Source: Catonella morbi ATCC 51271
GTDB taxonomy: Bacteria; Bacillota; Clostridia; Lachnospirales; Lachnospiraceae
Direction of reading: 5' to 3'
Length of the DNA: 64,000 bases
NCBI RefSeq assembly: GCF_000160035.2
Contig: NZ_KI535367.1
Coordinates: 310,001-374,000, forward strand
Positions 51,575 to 61,010 of this stretch are shown here, in pieces. Within the stretch, counting starts at the first letter, position 1, and each line of letters starts with the position of its first letter. Made by a program: the position numbers and the translations under genes. Below the pieces are notes generated by a model. The model saw nothing but the letters and a program-made list of their open reading frames with translations. It ran no database searches and was not told where the DNA came from.

Positions 51575-53629
51575 TTAACCCTTTTTATCATCAACATCTA
51601 TCACCAAATCCAGTGCATCCTTAACAATTTTCTCAGCTTCTTCTATAGTTACGTTTTTAGGCTGAGCACCTGCTACTGAAAGATGTCCGCCGCCACCTAT
51701 ACTTTCCATTAATGTCTGTACATTAAATTCGTCAATTGAACGTGCTGATATATAGATTTCACCCTCACAAGGTGTAAATACAAAAGAAGCCTTCACATTC
51801 AATATACCCATAAGTTCGTTAGCTACTTTTGCACCCAGGATAACCCGGTTTTTATCCTTAATGTCCCCTTCGGTATTTCTGGCAAAAGCGAAATAATCCC
51901 TGTATATTTCAGCAGAACTTGCTATCTTTGACTTAAGCTTAAATTCATCCATTTCGGTTCTGAATGCTTTTCTGATCTTAGTTACATCAGCACCGTTTCT
52001 TCGCAGGAAAGCTGCCGCCTCAAAAGTCCTTACTCCGGTCTTTGTAAGGAAATTATTGGTATCTATCATAATACCGGAGTACATAGCCGCTGCCTCGGTA
52101 GACGTCATTTTAACGTCCAGGTCTATATACTGCAAGATTTCCGCTACCAGCTCACAGGAAGATGAAGCGTATTCTTCAATATATGAAAGTACTGTATTAT
52201 TAATAACGTCTTTACCCTGTCTGTGATGATCAAGCAATACTATGGTATTTACCTTGTATAAAAGCTCTTCACATTCAACAAACTTTGGATTATTGACATC
52301 AACCACAACGAGCATGGTATCCTTGTCTACCATTCCCAAAGCCTGCTCACCTGTTACAAAAAGTTCCTCACCGTTTTCGGAAGTAGCCTTCATCTTATCT
52401 ATAGTAGGAGCTATTGAACTTGAAATATCGTTTATTACTATATGTGCCGTAGTATTAAAAGTCCGGCATATACGGTAAACTCCAATAGCCGCACCTATAG
52501 CATCGGTATCGCTGTTCTTATGCCCCATAATGAGGACATTGTCTTTTGCCTCTATAAGTTCGCTTAGGGCATGTGCCTTTACACGTGCCTTTACTCTGGT
52601 ATTGGTTCCGGTTCTTTGGCTTTTGCCGCCAAAATAGGTTATATTATTTTTTTCTTTAATTACTACCTGATCACCCCCGCGTCCAAGCGCCATATCTATA
52701 GCGGCTCTTGCAAAGTCCGAAGACTGGGTATAGGATTCCTTTGAAATACCTATTCCAAAGGAGAGGGTAACAGCCATATCATTTCCTATATTTACACCTT
52801 TCACCTCATCAAGGATGGAAAATCTGTCATTTTTTAACTTTTCTAAATATTTATTTTTGAAAATAACTATATACTTATCTTTTTCAAGTTTCCTTGTAAC
52901 AGCATCTATACTCTGCATAAATTTTGTTATCTTCCTTTCTACAAGAGCAGAAAGGAGTGAACGTTTTACATCATCTATGCTTTCAAGCGCTTCTTCATAA
53001 TTATCTATGTAGAGAAGCCCCATTATCATTTTATTTTCGCTGTTCTCTCTCTTTAATTCATTGATTTCGGTTATATCATAGAAAAACACTGAAATTCCAC
53101 CATTCCAAGCATCCCCCTGCTTTTCCGCTTCCTCCGCTTCGGTCTTTCTTCTAAATACTACTCTGTACTCTTTGCCATCCTTTTTTGCTATTATTTCTAT
53201 GTCGCTTTCTTCTACGGAACTCAGTTCATTTGAAAATTCCGGAAAAAGCTCTAAAATGGATTTTTTGTCAACATTATCCGAATTGGCAATATCATAAAAC
53301 GCATCATTACACCAATGGATATTTCCTCTTTCATCCACCACAGCATAAGGCACTTCCATCTCATTCAGTCTGGCTGCCTCTATCTTGGCGATATCCATTG
53401 CATATCTGACCATCTCGGTTTTAAATCCGATTTTTCCAAATATATATATAAACACCGCAAACACAACATAAACCATAAGAAACAGTGATATAAGTATGGC
53501 TATATCCGCGTTAATCATGTAAATAGCCGCATTCATAGCAATTAAAACAGTAGATAGAATCATAGGCCAGGCAAAATAAAATTTTAGCCTGTTTGAAACT
53601 GCCTGTTTGTTTTGTTTATCAACTTTCAC
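51575..53629 (-). CDS. gdpP: Cyclic-di-AMP phosphodiesterase GdpP
   Basis: The 684-aa membrane protein has two hydrophobic segments near residues 17-60, a PAS-like domain (VDERGNIHWCNDAFYDI), a degenerate GGDEF domain (LSFGIGISKESYTQSSDFARAAIDMALGRGGDQ), and a DHH/DHHA1 phosphodiesterase with VLIMGHKNSDTDAIGAAIG, VVVDVN, VLLDHHRQG and GGGGHLSVAGAQ. All metal-binding residues are present. It degrades c-di-AMP and so affects potassium, osmotic and wall balance. The start is GTG with GGAAGGA upstream, overlapping the proB stop region. Confidence 0.95.
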   Translation of the reverse strand: MKVDKQNKQAVSNRLKFYFAWPMILSTVLIAMNAAIYMINADIAILISLFLMVYVVFAVFIYIFGKIGFKTEMVRYAMDIAKIEAARLNEMEVPYAVVDERGNIHWCNDAFYDIANSDNVDKKSILELFPEFSNELSSVEESDIEIIAKKDGKEYRVVFRRKTEAEEAEKQGDAWNGGISVFFYDITEINELKRENSENKMIMGLLYIDNYEEALESIDDVKRSLLSALVERKITKFMQSIDAVTRKLEKDKYIVIFKNKYLEKLKNDRFSILDEVKGVNIGNDMAVTLSFGIGISKESYTQSSDFARAAIDMALGRGGDQVVIKEKNNITYFGGKSQRTGTNTRVKARVKAHALSELIEAKDNVLIMGHKNSDTDAIGAAIGVYRICRTFNTTAHIVINDISSSIAPTIDKMKATSENGEELFVTGEQALGMVDKDTMLVVVDVNNPKFVECEELLYKVNTIVLLDHHRQGKDVINNTVLSYIEEYASSSCELVAEILQYIDLDVKMTSTEAAAMYSGIMIDTNNFLTKTGVRTFEAAAFLRRNGADVTKIRKAFRTEMDEFKLKSKIASSAEIYRDYFAFARNTEGDIKDKNRVILGAKVANELMGILNVKASFVFTPCEGEIYISARSIDEFNVQTLMESIGGGGHLSVAGAQPKNVTIEEAEKIVKDALDLVIDVDDKKG

Positions 53630-53633
53630 AATA

Positions 53634-54434
53634 TTATCCTTCCTTACCTACAAAAAGAGTCCCGATTTTCTTTCCGTCTATTATATCATAGATTTTCTCA
53701 GGCTCCCTTCCATATATAATAAGAGTATCTATTCCATTATCTGTAGCATGACTTGCCGCATCAAGCTTTGAAATCATTCCACCTGTCCCCCTTGCACTGC
53801 CCGCACCTCCCGCAAGGCTTAAAACCGTTTCATCTATATTTTCTACACGGCTTATAAGCTTAGCCTCTGGATTATCTTTGGGATTACAGTCATAAAGCCC
53901 TTCAATATCAGAAAGAATAATCAGTTTACCCGATCTGATTACATTGGCAACAATGGCCGAAAGCATATCATTGTCACCGAATATCTTCTTCTTTGAAATA
54001 ATCTCGTTATAGCTTAGGGAGTCATTTTCATTTACTATAGGTATCACTCCGTTTTCAATAAGTGCCTCAAGGGTATTGGACAGATTTTCCCCTTTTTCAG
54101 ACACCTCCAGGTCATCACTGGTAAACAAAATCTGGGCTACTAATTTTCCGTATTCTCCGAAAAATTTATCATAAATATGCATAAGACCGCACTGTCCCAC
54201 TGCTGCAGCCGCCTGCTTCATCCTGGTCTCCGTAGGCTTTTCCGGCAGCCTAAGTTTATTTACTCCAAGTCCGATAGCCCCTGAGGATACCAAAACCACT
54301 TTATAGCCCATATTGTCAATTTCCGCAAGTACTCTGCACAGCCTGTCAATTACCCTGAAGTTAATACTTCCGTCTTCATTGGTGATTGTTGAGGTTCCGA
54401 CTTTTACAACTATTCTTTTTTTATCTAAATTCAT
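53634..54434 (-). CDS. proB: Glutamate 5-kinase
   Basis: The protein has 266 aa from ATG 54434, with AGAGGTGAG upstream (GTG 54443 is an alternative). MNLDKKRIVVKVGTSTITNEDGSINF, VLVSSGAIGLGVNKL, ENDSLSYNEI, FGDNDMLSAIVA and LLSDIEGLYDCNPKDNPEAKLI-type sequences are conserved amino acid kinase motifs. It catalyses the first step of proline synthesis. It lacks the C-terminal PUA domain of many ProB proteins, a known short form. proA is not next to it in this window. Confidence 0.95.
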   Translation of the reverse strand: MNLDKKRIVVKVGTSTITNEDGSINFRVIDRLCRVLAEIDNMGYKVVLVSSGAIGLGVNKLRLPEKPTETRMKQAAAAVGQCGLMHIYDKFFGEYGKLVAQILFTSDDLEVSEKGENLSNTLEALIENGVIPIVNENDSLSYNEIISKKKIFGDNDMLSAIVANVIRSGKLIILSDIEGLYDCNPKDNPEAKLISRVENIDETVLSLAGGAGSARGTGGMISKLDAASHATDNGIDTLIIYGREPEKIYDIIDGKKIGTLFVGKEG

Positions 54435-54566
54435 AGCTCTCACCTCTCAGCAATTGTCATTTAAATATTTAATATAACACAATTTTTATTTTTTTTCTAC
54501 TATAAGGTTTTATCAGTTTTTGGCATTACAAATCAAACACAATTATTTTGGCTTAACATTATTAAA

Positions 54567-54588
54567 CCCCCTCCCAATCGGGAGGGGG
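54567..54588 (-). terminator. Probable terminator after the LPXTG adhesin
   Basis: CCCCCTCCC pairs with GGGAGGGGG with a 4-base loop (54567-54588). The minus-strand tail TTTAATAAT is only moderately T-rich. Confidence 0.65.
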
Positions 54589-54630
54589 AAGATTAGACTG
54601 CGCATAGCAGTTATTCATTTTTGTCAGAAT

Positions 54631-57600
54631 TTAGTTTTTTCTTTTCTTAAATACAAGGCCTAAACCTATAAGTCCGAGACCGATGATACCAAAGAAATCT
54701 CCGGCTGTTCCACCCGTCTTTGGAAGTGCTGCCCTTCCTTGAGGGGTTTCATCTTCACCAATATCGGTTGTACCCTGAGGTGATGAATTATCGGCACCAT
54801 CCTTTGCCTTTCCTTCAGGAGTATCATCTTCATCAATCTCAACAACTCCGTCATCATCTGCGTTGTCTGCACCGGTGTTATCTGCCTCAGTATTTGTCTT
54901 ATCTGTATTAGCATTTCCCTGAGGAGTAGTGTCATCAGGTACATCTACTGCCGGCGTATTATTGCCGGGTGCCGGCGGATTTGGATCAAATCCTGGAATC
55001 GGTGGCACTATAATCCCCCCACTATTATTTGCAGTAAATGAATTCTTAACCACAATTTCTTTATTGTTTACAGCATTAACCGATATTTCAACAGAATATT
55101 TGCCGTTATTTATTGTTCCTGTGGTATAAAGTATTGTCTGAGTAATCGGATCAACAGTATATCCCACACCTGCTAACGGATCAATACCAACTGCTGTTCC
55201 ATCAATCTTTGTCTCAAATACATAGTAAGTAAATTCTTCTCCATTTTCATCTGCTCTTGGCTGATCCTTGAATTCTACAGTCCAATTACCACCTGCACCT
55301 GTTAAGGTTCGACCGGTTACTTCCTTAAGTTCAGCACCTTCCCTTTTGTAAAGAGTAAATTCAACAGGTTTTCTGTTGCTTTCTGAAACAGTTCCCCAGT
55401 CTTTCCTTGCAGTAATGTCAACCAGATTTACATCATTTCTGATAACAATATTTTCTGTTCCGTCACCATCTACAGCAACATCGTACTTTCCGATTTTGTA
55501 GCCATTCTGAATATCACTTAATGTAACATCATTCTTCATTTCATCAGCTACAGCTACTTCGGCTACATGGTACTTGATCTCCTTACCGTTGTTATCATAT
55601 TTATCAAGTCCCTTAAATCTTGTCTTCCACTTAGCTGAATTTAATTCTACAGGACTTCCTACAGCCTCTAAAACGCCTCCTGTTTCTGCATACAACTGTA
55701 CTTTAACAGGCTGAACATATCTCGCAAGTGTATGAGCTGACCACTGCTTCTCTACATTTAGCTCAGTAAGCTTTTTATCATTTGAATTCTTTATAAAGAA
55801 TGTCCTGTCCTCCGGCTCCTTAACCAAGACATCATACTCACCTATCTTGTACTGAACGGTTTCAAGATTATTTGAGTTCAGTATATTCTGAATCTCATCT
55901 TCTGTAAGTTCTGTACCACCAATGGCTGTTTCAAGCACATAATAATCTTCCGCAGCAGCAGGCTTGTTAAAATCAGTCTCTAAAACATAACCACCTCTTA
56001 GTTTCTTAAAATCACTTGTTTCTACCCATTTGGACGGTTCCGCAGGAGTGCCTATAGTCTTCTTAAATACTTTAACTGTAACTTCCTTATTACCGGGATT
56101 TACCATCCACTGTTTCACAACTTTTATCTTGTCTTCAGCAGGAACAGTTAATTTAAAACTGTTTTTAATTGTAACTGTAGTTGTTTCCTTGATGTTTTCC
56201 TTATCTACCACGATATCATACAGTTTTTTAAGATCATCATTAACTTCTGCACCATTGACAGCAGTCTCTTTTACTGTATAACCGTTTTCAAGGTAAGGAA
56301 GGTTGGTAAAGGTGTGCTGCCAGCCATTTCCTTCATTTAACTTTACAGAATCCACCTCTGTCGCACCGTTAAATATAGCTGCTTCAACAGACTTTTGCTC
56401 AGGCATTGGTACATTGGCATCCCAAACCTTTTTAACAGTTATATCAATCAGCTCTGTATTTGTAAAGGTAATCTTTTTAGGTATTGCAAGAGTTTCTCCC
56501 TGTAAAAGTTCAGACAGCTTAACGGTATGAGCTGTTGCATCAGCTGCAAAGCCTTCTACAGGTGTCTCTGAAATCTTATATTCTATAGGATTGCCGTTTA
56601 AATCATAAACAGGAAGATTGAACTTCTGTATCAAAGATCCATCATTATTCGGTAAACTGAACTGCCTGCTGTTTACTCCCAAATATTCAAGCTTAAAGTT
56701 AGCCAGACTATTTGCTACAACAGCCGGATTTCCAAACCATTTTTTCTCAACTTCCAACCACCTTTTAATTCTGGTATTTGTGAAGGTTACTTCAATCTTA
56801 TCATTCTCTGTCTTAGATTCTGATGATGAAGTAAAGGCTTTAGATAAATTCACTTCATTTACAGTATATTTCTTAAGCTGTCCTGTTACCTTGTCCCACT
56901 TTGGTAATTCTATTGTGGTACTCCAAGGATCATTATTTAAGATAATGTTATTAGCCGCTTTATTTCCTGTCTCATCTTTAACTTCAAACTCAGCATTTGT
57001 TCTTCCATCGCCTACCCACTTCTTTTTAATAGTCAGCTTTATAGTATCGTTTTCCAGTCCGGTGTAAGTATTAACAATTTTATATTTCCACGGATAAGTA
57101 ACCTTAAATTCTTTTCCGCCTATTGAAATTATACCCGCATTGTTAACCCCTTCTTCAATGGCTGCATACTCTATAGGGGCACCGTCAGGTGTAGTTGTAG
57201 GCACTTCAAATTCAGCTGTTGTCCCACCCTTATTAATTGCCTTTGTCTCTGTTACTTCATAAGTCCCGGCTTTACCTGAAAGAACAGCATTTATTTCTTT
57301 AATAAATTCATCAGGAGTTACTCCCCAGTCCTTTGTAACTGTAATCTTTTGTAATACCCTTTTGTTAGTAAAGGTCGGATTTGTATTGTTAGCATCAACG
57401 GGCGCTCCGTTTGGTTTGTCGGAAGTAAAGCCTGCATTATTATTTTCTTCTGTTACATTGTATGATGCCTCAGTTCCATCAAAATAATATTTAGGTAACT
57501 TAATAGTTTTTTTCCAAGTTGTCTTATCAGTTTCCTGTGTTGGTACATTATTATTAGTATCCAAGGTTACAGGAATTACATTTCCTTTTCCGTCTCTAAA

Positions 57601-59610
57601 GTTAAATTTAGCTTCTTTTGCAGACTCACCTTTCCAGCCTTCCCATATCTTAGTCAGAGTTACTGCAAAGGTAGCATTTCCCGGATTGCTACATTTATTT
57701 GTTATTTTATATATACCATTAACTGTCTCATACTTTACTTCAAAGTTAAAGTTACCATAAGTTAATTTACCACCTTCTTCGCCTACTTCTTTAGCAGTGT
57801 AATTAATTTTGTTCCCGACAGGGCTGTATTTATCCAACCCGGCAAAAGTTACTTCAGTATTTCCGTTTGATATAGTAGCTGTTTTGCCGTCAATCTTCTT
57901 TCCATCGGCATAAAGCTGTACATTTACATCAAACTTCAATTCTTCCGGTGTACTTGCCCAATCTTTTTTAACTGTAAATGAGGTTTTTTCTGTACTTTTA
58001 TTTGTTACTTTAAATGTTAAAACACCGTCAGAAGATTCAGTTTTTGTAATCTCTCCTATCTTTTCATAGTTATTTCCGGCAGGTTCTGCTACATTATATT
58101 CTATTTTAGATCCGTTTTTATATTTTGGTAAATTTTCAAGCTTTCCTGTCCAATTATCATCTTTTTTTACTGTTATACTATAATTTTCAGAGGTTTTAGG
58201 GATAACTTCAAGTGTAAGTTCATTTAGACCATCCGGCACTTTGTTACCTACCCACTTTTTATTCACAACAATAGAAGTTGTTGCCCTGTCAGACCTAATC
58301 TCAGGAACATTAAAGTCCATTTCCTGTCCGTTTTTAGTCGGTAATAAGGTAGTTTTCCCGTTAGCTTTGTGGAACTCTCCATCTTTCCAATTATCCTTAA
58401 GCTTGACCTTATAACTAATAATTAATTCTTCATCTTTACCTAAGTTTATATTTCTGACCGTAATAGATTTATCTGAAATTTCAGGACTAAGGTTTTCACT
58501 TTTACCTGACAGTTTTACACTGTTTACTAAGCAGTTCACATACTCGCTCATATTATCTGTTATAACACCCTCAGATACTTTCTTTTGCAATTTCTCTGCG
58601 ATGTCATCCAAGATTTTATCCAGCTCTCCTGCTACAGCACCTGCTTTCAGGTATTTTCCGCTTGTTGCCAACTTATTCATTATAGACTTAGCTAAATCAT
58701 TATTTTCTATGTCTATACCTACTGTAATTATCTCAGTGTTATTTTTTATTGTATCGGCAGCTTTTAATGTAGCGTTTTCAAAATAATCATCCATTAAATT
58801 AAATGGCCAACTTACATGCCCCCAGCCTTTTCTTTCCTTGGTTCCATTTCCAAAGCCTCCGTTTATCAGCTTTACAAGATAGTTTCTATGGGCTGAATTA
58901 TATCCTTTTCCGAGCCATTTAAATGCATTCCCATACCATTGCTCATAACCTTCTTTTTTAGTAGCAGGATTATAAATCCTGTAAAATCCCCCCTTATCAA
59001 AATTAGGATGTTCGCCATTAGCATAAGTAGGCTCCCCATCCCCGATTACTACCATAACCTTTTTATGTTCAGCCGGTGCGCCGTTAAGCACAGTGGCAGC
59101 TTTTTCAAGACCCTGCTGAGTATAGGTTCCACCATCCGCTTTTAATCCTTTAATAGCATTTTTGAGAGTTGTAACATTTCTTGTCAAACCACTCTTTATC
59201 TCACCTTTTTCTGCAAAAGATACTATTCCTATATTAACATTGTTATTTTGCGGAAGTAATTTATCCACAAAATTATTAGCAGCCTTTTTGGCATTTTCAA
59301 GTGATTTTCCCTCCATACTGCCTGAAGTATCCATAACCAAAACAATATCCAAAATTTTATTGTTTTGAACTACTTCGGTGCTTCCTTTAACTTTAAGTTC
59401 AATATCATATGTACCGTCAGCTGCGTTATATCGTGTAACTTTTTTACTGATGGTTACGCCATTTTCTTGCTTTTCACTGCCATTTTTATAATATTCATCG
59501 GGACCTGCCTTTACAGCGCTTGGATTAATCCCTCCAAGCAGATTAATGACCATCATCAAGACCATAAATCTTGCCAGTAAGGAACGCACCATTTTCCTCT
59601 CGCTTCTCAT
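54631..59610 (-). CDS. LPXTG surface adhesin with VWA domain and Cna-B repeats
   Basis: The 1659-aa protein has a signal peptide (MVRSLLARFMVLMMVINLLGG), a VWA domain with DIVLVMDTSGSMEGKSL near residue 88 (MIDAS metal site), and about ten Cna-B-type repeats, each opening with a strand such as FTVKKDWAS, ITVTKDWGV, LTIKKKWVG, ITVKKVWDA or ITARKDWGT. A proline/aspartate/threonine-rich stalk ends in ALPKTGGTAG, a membrane segment and KKRKN, so sortase links it to the wall. Such proteins are pilus tips or adhesins. No sortase or pilin gene is adjacent. AGAGGT lies before ATG 59610; a second start at 59592 is possible. Confidence 0.93.
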   Translation of the reverse strand: MRSERKMVRSLLARFMVLMMVINLLGGINPSAVKAGPDEYYKNGSEKQENGVTISKKVTRYNAADGTYDIELKVKGSTEVVQNNKILDIVLVMDTSGSMEGKSLENAKKAANNFVDKLLPQNNNVNIGIVSFAEKGEIKSGLTRNVTTLKNAIKGLKADGGTYTQQGLEKAATVLNGAPAEHKKVMVVIGDGEPTYANGEHPNFDKGGFYRIYNPATKKEGYEQWYGNAFKWLGKGYNSAHRNYLVKLINGGFGNGTKERKGWGHVSWPFNLMDDYFENATLKAADTIKNNTEIITVGIDIENNDLAKSIMNKLATSGKYLKAGAVAGELDKILDDIAEKLQKKVSEGVITDNMSEYVNCLVNSVKLSGKSENLSPEISDKSITVRNINLGKDEELIISYKVKLKDNWKDGEFHKANGKTTLLPTKNGQEMDFNVPEIRSDRATTSIVVNKKWVGNKVPDGLNELTLEVIPKTSENYSITVKKDDNWTGKLENLPKYKNGSKIEYNVAEPAGNNYEKIGEITKTESSDGVLTFKVTNKSTEKTSFTVKKDWASTPEELKFDVNVQLYADGKKIDGKTATISNGNTEVTFAGLDKYSPVGNKINYTAKEVGEEGGKLTYGNFNFEVKYETVNGIYKITNKCSNPGNATFAVTLTKIWEGWKGESAKEAKFNFRDGKGNVIPVTLDTNNNVPTQETDKTTWKKTIKLPKYYFDGTEASYNVTEENNNAGFTSDKPNGAPVDANNTNPTFTNKRVLQKITVTKDWGVTPDEFIKEINAVLSGKAGTYEVTETKAINKGGTTAEFEVPTTTPDGAPIEYAAIEEGVNNAGIISIGGKEFKVTYPWKYKIVNTYTGLENDTIKLTIKKKWVGDGRTNAEFEVKDETGNKAANNIILNNDPWSTTIELPKWDKVTGQLKKYTVNEVNLSKAFTSSSESKTENDKIEVTFTNTRIKRWLEVEKKWFGNPAVVANSLANFKLEYLGVNSRQFSLPNNDGSLIQKFNLPVYDLNGNPIEYKISETPVEGFAADATAHTVKLSELLQGETLAIPKKITFTNTELIDITVKKVWDANVPMPEQKSVEAAIFNGATEVDSVKLNEGNGWQHTFTNLPYLENGYTVKETAVNGAEVNDDLKKLYDIVVDKENIKETTTVTIKNSFKLTVPAEDKIKVVKQWMVNPGNKEVTVKVFKKTIGTPAEPSKWVETSDFKKLRGGYVLETDFNKPAAAEDYYVLETAIGGTELTEDEIQNILNSNNLETVQYKIGEYDVLVKEPEDRTFFIKNSNDKKLTELNVEKQWSAHTLARYVQPVKVQLYAETGGVLEAVGSPVELNSAKWKTRFKGLDKYDNNGKEIKYHVAEVAVADEMKNDVTLSDIQNGYKIGKYDVAVDGDGTENIVIRNDVNLVDITARKDWGTVSESNRKPVEFTLYKREGAELKEVTGRTLTGAGGNWTVEFKDQPRADENGEEFTYYVFETKIDGTAVGIDPLAGVGYTVDPITQTILYTTGTINNGKYSVEISVNAVNNKEIVVKNSFTANNSGGIIVPPIPGFDPNPPAPGNNTPAVDVPDDTTPQGNANTDKTNTEADNTGADNADDDGVVEIDEDDTPEGKAKDGADNSSPQGTTDIGEDETPQGRAALPKTGGTAGDFFGIIGLGLIGLGLVFKKRKN

Positions 59611-59973
59611 AGTTCTACCTCTTTCTTTTTAGATATATTTTACAAGGTATATTGATAACCGACTTATTCCCATCCGGCAACGTACACCTTTGTGTCCAAA
59701 AAATATTTTACTTTATTATGGTTTTTTATAATATATTGCCCTTTTAATGTATACAGTTTTGCTATATTTGGGTTTTTTATAAAAAAATTATATATTTTAA
59801 TTAATAGATTATAACCATTTAAAATACCTAAGAATCACATTATCAGTAAGATGATTTTAATGCTGTAATGCGTATTTTTCAATAGACTTGTGCCGGATTG
59901 CCTTTTTTTGTGCTGAATTGTATTTTTAAAACTTCAACTTATGGTATAATGTATACTGGAAAGGTTTAAAAAA
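59611..59973. other. Intergenic region between adhesin and response regulator
   Basis: AT-rich DNA with no gene. On the minus strand TTGCCG and TATCAA about 17 bases apart near 59650-59680 could be the adhesin promoter (weak). On the plus strand TGGTATAAT (59942-59950) is a strong extended -10 box for the response regulator unit. GGTTTTTTATAA occurs in two versions near 59719 and 59770. Confidence 0.5.
59942..59950 (+). promoter_or_regulatory. Extended -10 promoter for LytTR response regulator unit
   Basis: TGGTATAAT matches the extended -10 form TGnTATAAT exactly. A -35 box is not clear. Transcription would begin near 59957, just before the 28-codon ORF. Confidence 0.55.
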
Positions 59974-60060
59974 ATGAAAACTACAGGTTTTTGTGTTTGC
60001 TCCAATAGCCTTTTTAACATTGATTTATTGAGATTTCAGAAAGTAGTAAGAGGTGGATAA
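59974..60060 (+). CDS. 28-aa ORF coupled to response regulator
   Basis: ATG at 59974 follows GGAAAGG with 8 bases between. The ORF encodes MKTTGFCVCSNSLFNIDLLR then FQKVVRGG. Its TAA stop shares one base with the ATG of the response regulator, so translation would be coupled. It contains CxC and a hydrophobic centre. It may be a leader peptide or only a translated leader; no family is recognised. Confidence 0.4.
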   Translation: MKTTGFCVCSNSLFNIDLLRFQKVVRGG

Positions 60061-60785
60061 TGAAAATTGCAGTAGTTGATGATAATAAAACAGATTTTGA
60101 GCTTTTTTTGAAACTGATTGAGGCATATGGAAAAAAGCATCAACGAACGATTTATACTCAAGGCTTCAGTGGCGGAGAAGAACTTTTATCAGAATTTCAA
60201 AAGGGAAAATTTGCTGCTATCTTTTTGGATATTTATATGGGAGGTATAAATGGGGTGGAAACAGCCAAAGCAATCAGACAAAAAGATGATGAAGTGCGTT
60301 TATTTTTTACAACTACCAGTGCGGAACACTTGGCTGACGGCTTTGCAGTGGAGGCAACACATTATTTAATTAAGCCGTTGACAGAGGAAAAAATCGAAGA
60401 GGCAATGCACAGGCTTCGGTTTTTTTTTGCCAAAGAAGATAGCATAATTGTTTTCCCCAATGGCAGCAAGGAAATTTCAATTCCTAAAAGTCAGATTTTG
60501 TATATTGAAACCATCCGCAACGGCATAATGATTTATTGCAAAAAAGAGGCAATTCCGGTGCGTTGCTCAATTTCAGAGGCCATGAAACGCTTGAAGTTTA
60601 GTAATTTCTTACGCTGTCACCGCTATTCTTCAGTTAATTTGGAAGCGGTAGTAAGAGTGGAAGACGATTCGTTTGTGATGACAGACGGAAAGCGGATTTT
60701 TATGCGACGTGAGGGGCGTAAAGAGCTTAAAGAGAAGTATTATCACTATTTTTTGGATAAAGTGCGGGAGGAATGCGAATGGTAA
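60060..60785 (+). CDS. LytTR-family response regulator
   Basis: The 241-aa protein has a receiver domain (VVDDNKTDFELFLKLI; phosphorylated aspartate in AAIFLDIYMGGINGVETAK; lysine in THYLIKPLTEEKI) and a C-terminal LytTR DNA-binding domain (SIIVFPNGSKEISIPKSQILYIETIRNG; FLRCHRYSSVNLEAVVRV). Regulators like AgrA and ComE usually sit beside a membrane histidine kinase and control peptide signalling or adhesion. No kinase follows here: after GGAGGAATGCGA the next ATG reads MVI-stop, as if a kinase gene had been lost. AGAGGTGG precedes the start. Confidence 0.92.
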   Translation: MKIAVVDDNKTDFELFLKLIEAYGKKHQRTIYTQGFSGGEELLSEFQKGKFAAIFLDIYMGGINGVETAKAIRQKDDEVRLFFTTTSAEHLADGFAVEATHYLIKPLTEEKIEEAMHRLRFFFAKEDSIIVFPNGSKEISIPKSQILYIETIRNGIMIYCKKEAIPVRCSISEAMKRLKFSNFLRCHRYSSVNLEAVVRVEDDSFVMTDGKRIFMRREGRKELKEKYYHYFLDKVREECEW

Positions 60786-60943
60786 TTTAACCCCGAGGAA
60801 TATAAACGTTTTTTACTTTGGTTATGTTTCCGGTTTATATCACACTTGAAACCTGTGATGTTCATTCTTTATTCTGATGAGAAAAGTTTTTATTTTCACA
60901 CCATTTTTGTATATTTATTTTGTGAAAAAGATAACACTATCTA

Positions 60944-60972
60944 TTGCGACTGTATTATGCTATTCTTATATC
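60944..60972 (+). promoter_or_regulatory. Promoter of the aldo/keto reductase gene
   Basis: TTGCGA (60944-60949) and TATATC (60967-60972) are 17 bases apart. Just upstream TTTTCACA (about 60895) and TGTGAAAA (about 60920) form an inverted repeat that may be an operator. Confidence 0.5.
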
Positions 60973-61010
60973 AGATGTAATTATCAGAAAATGTAATGAA
61001 AGGAGTCAGT

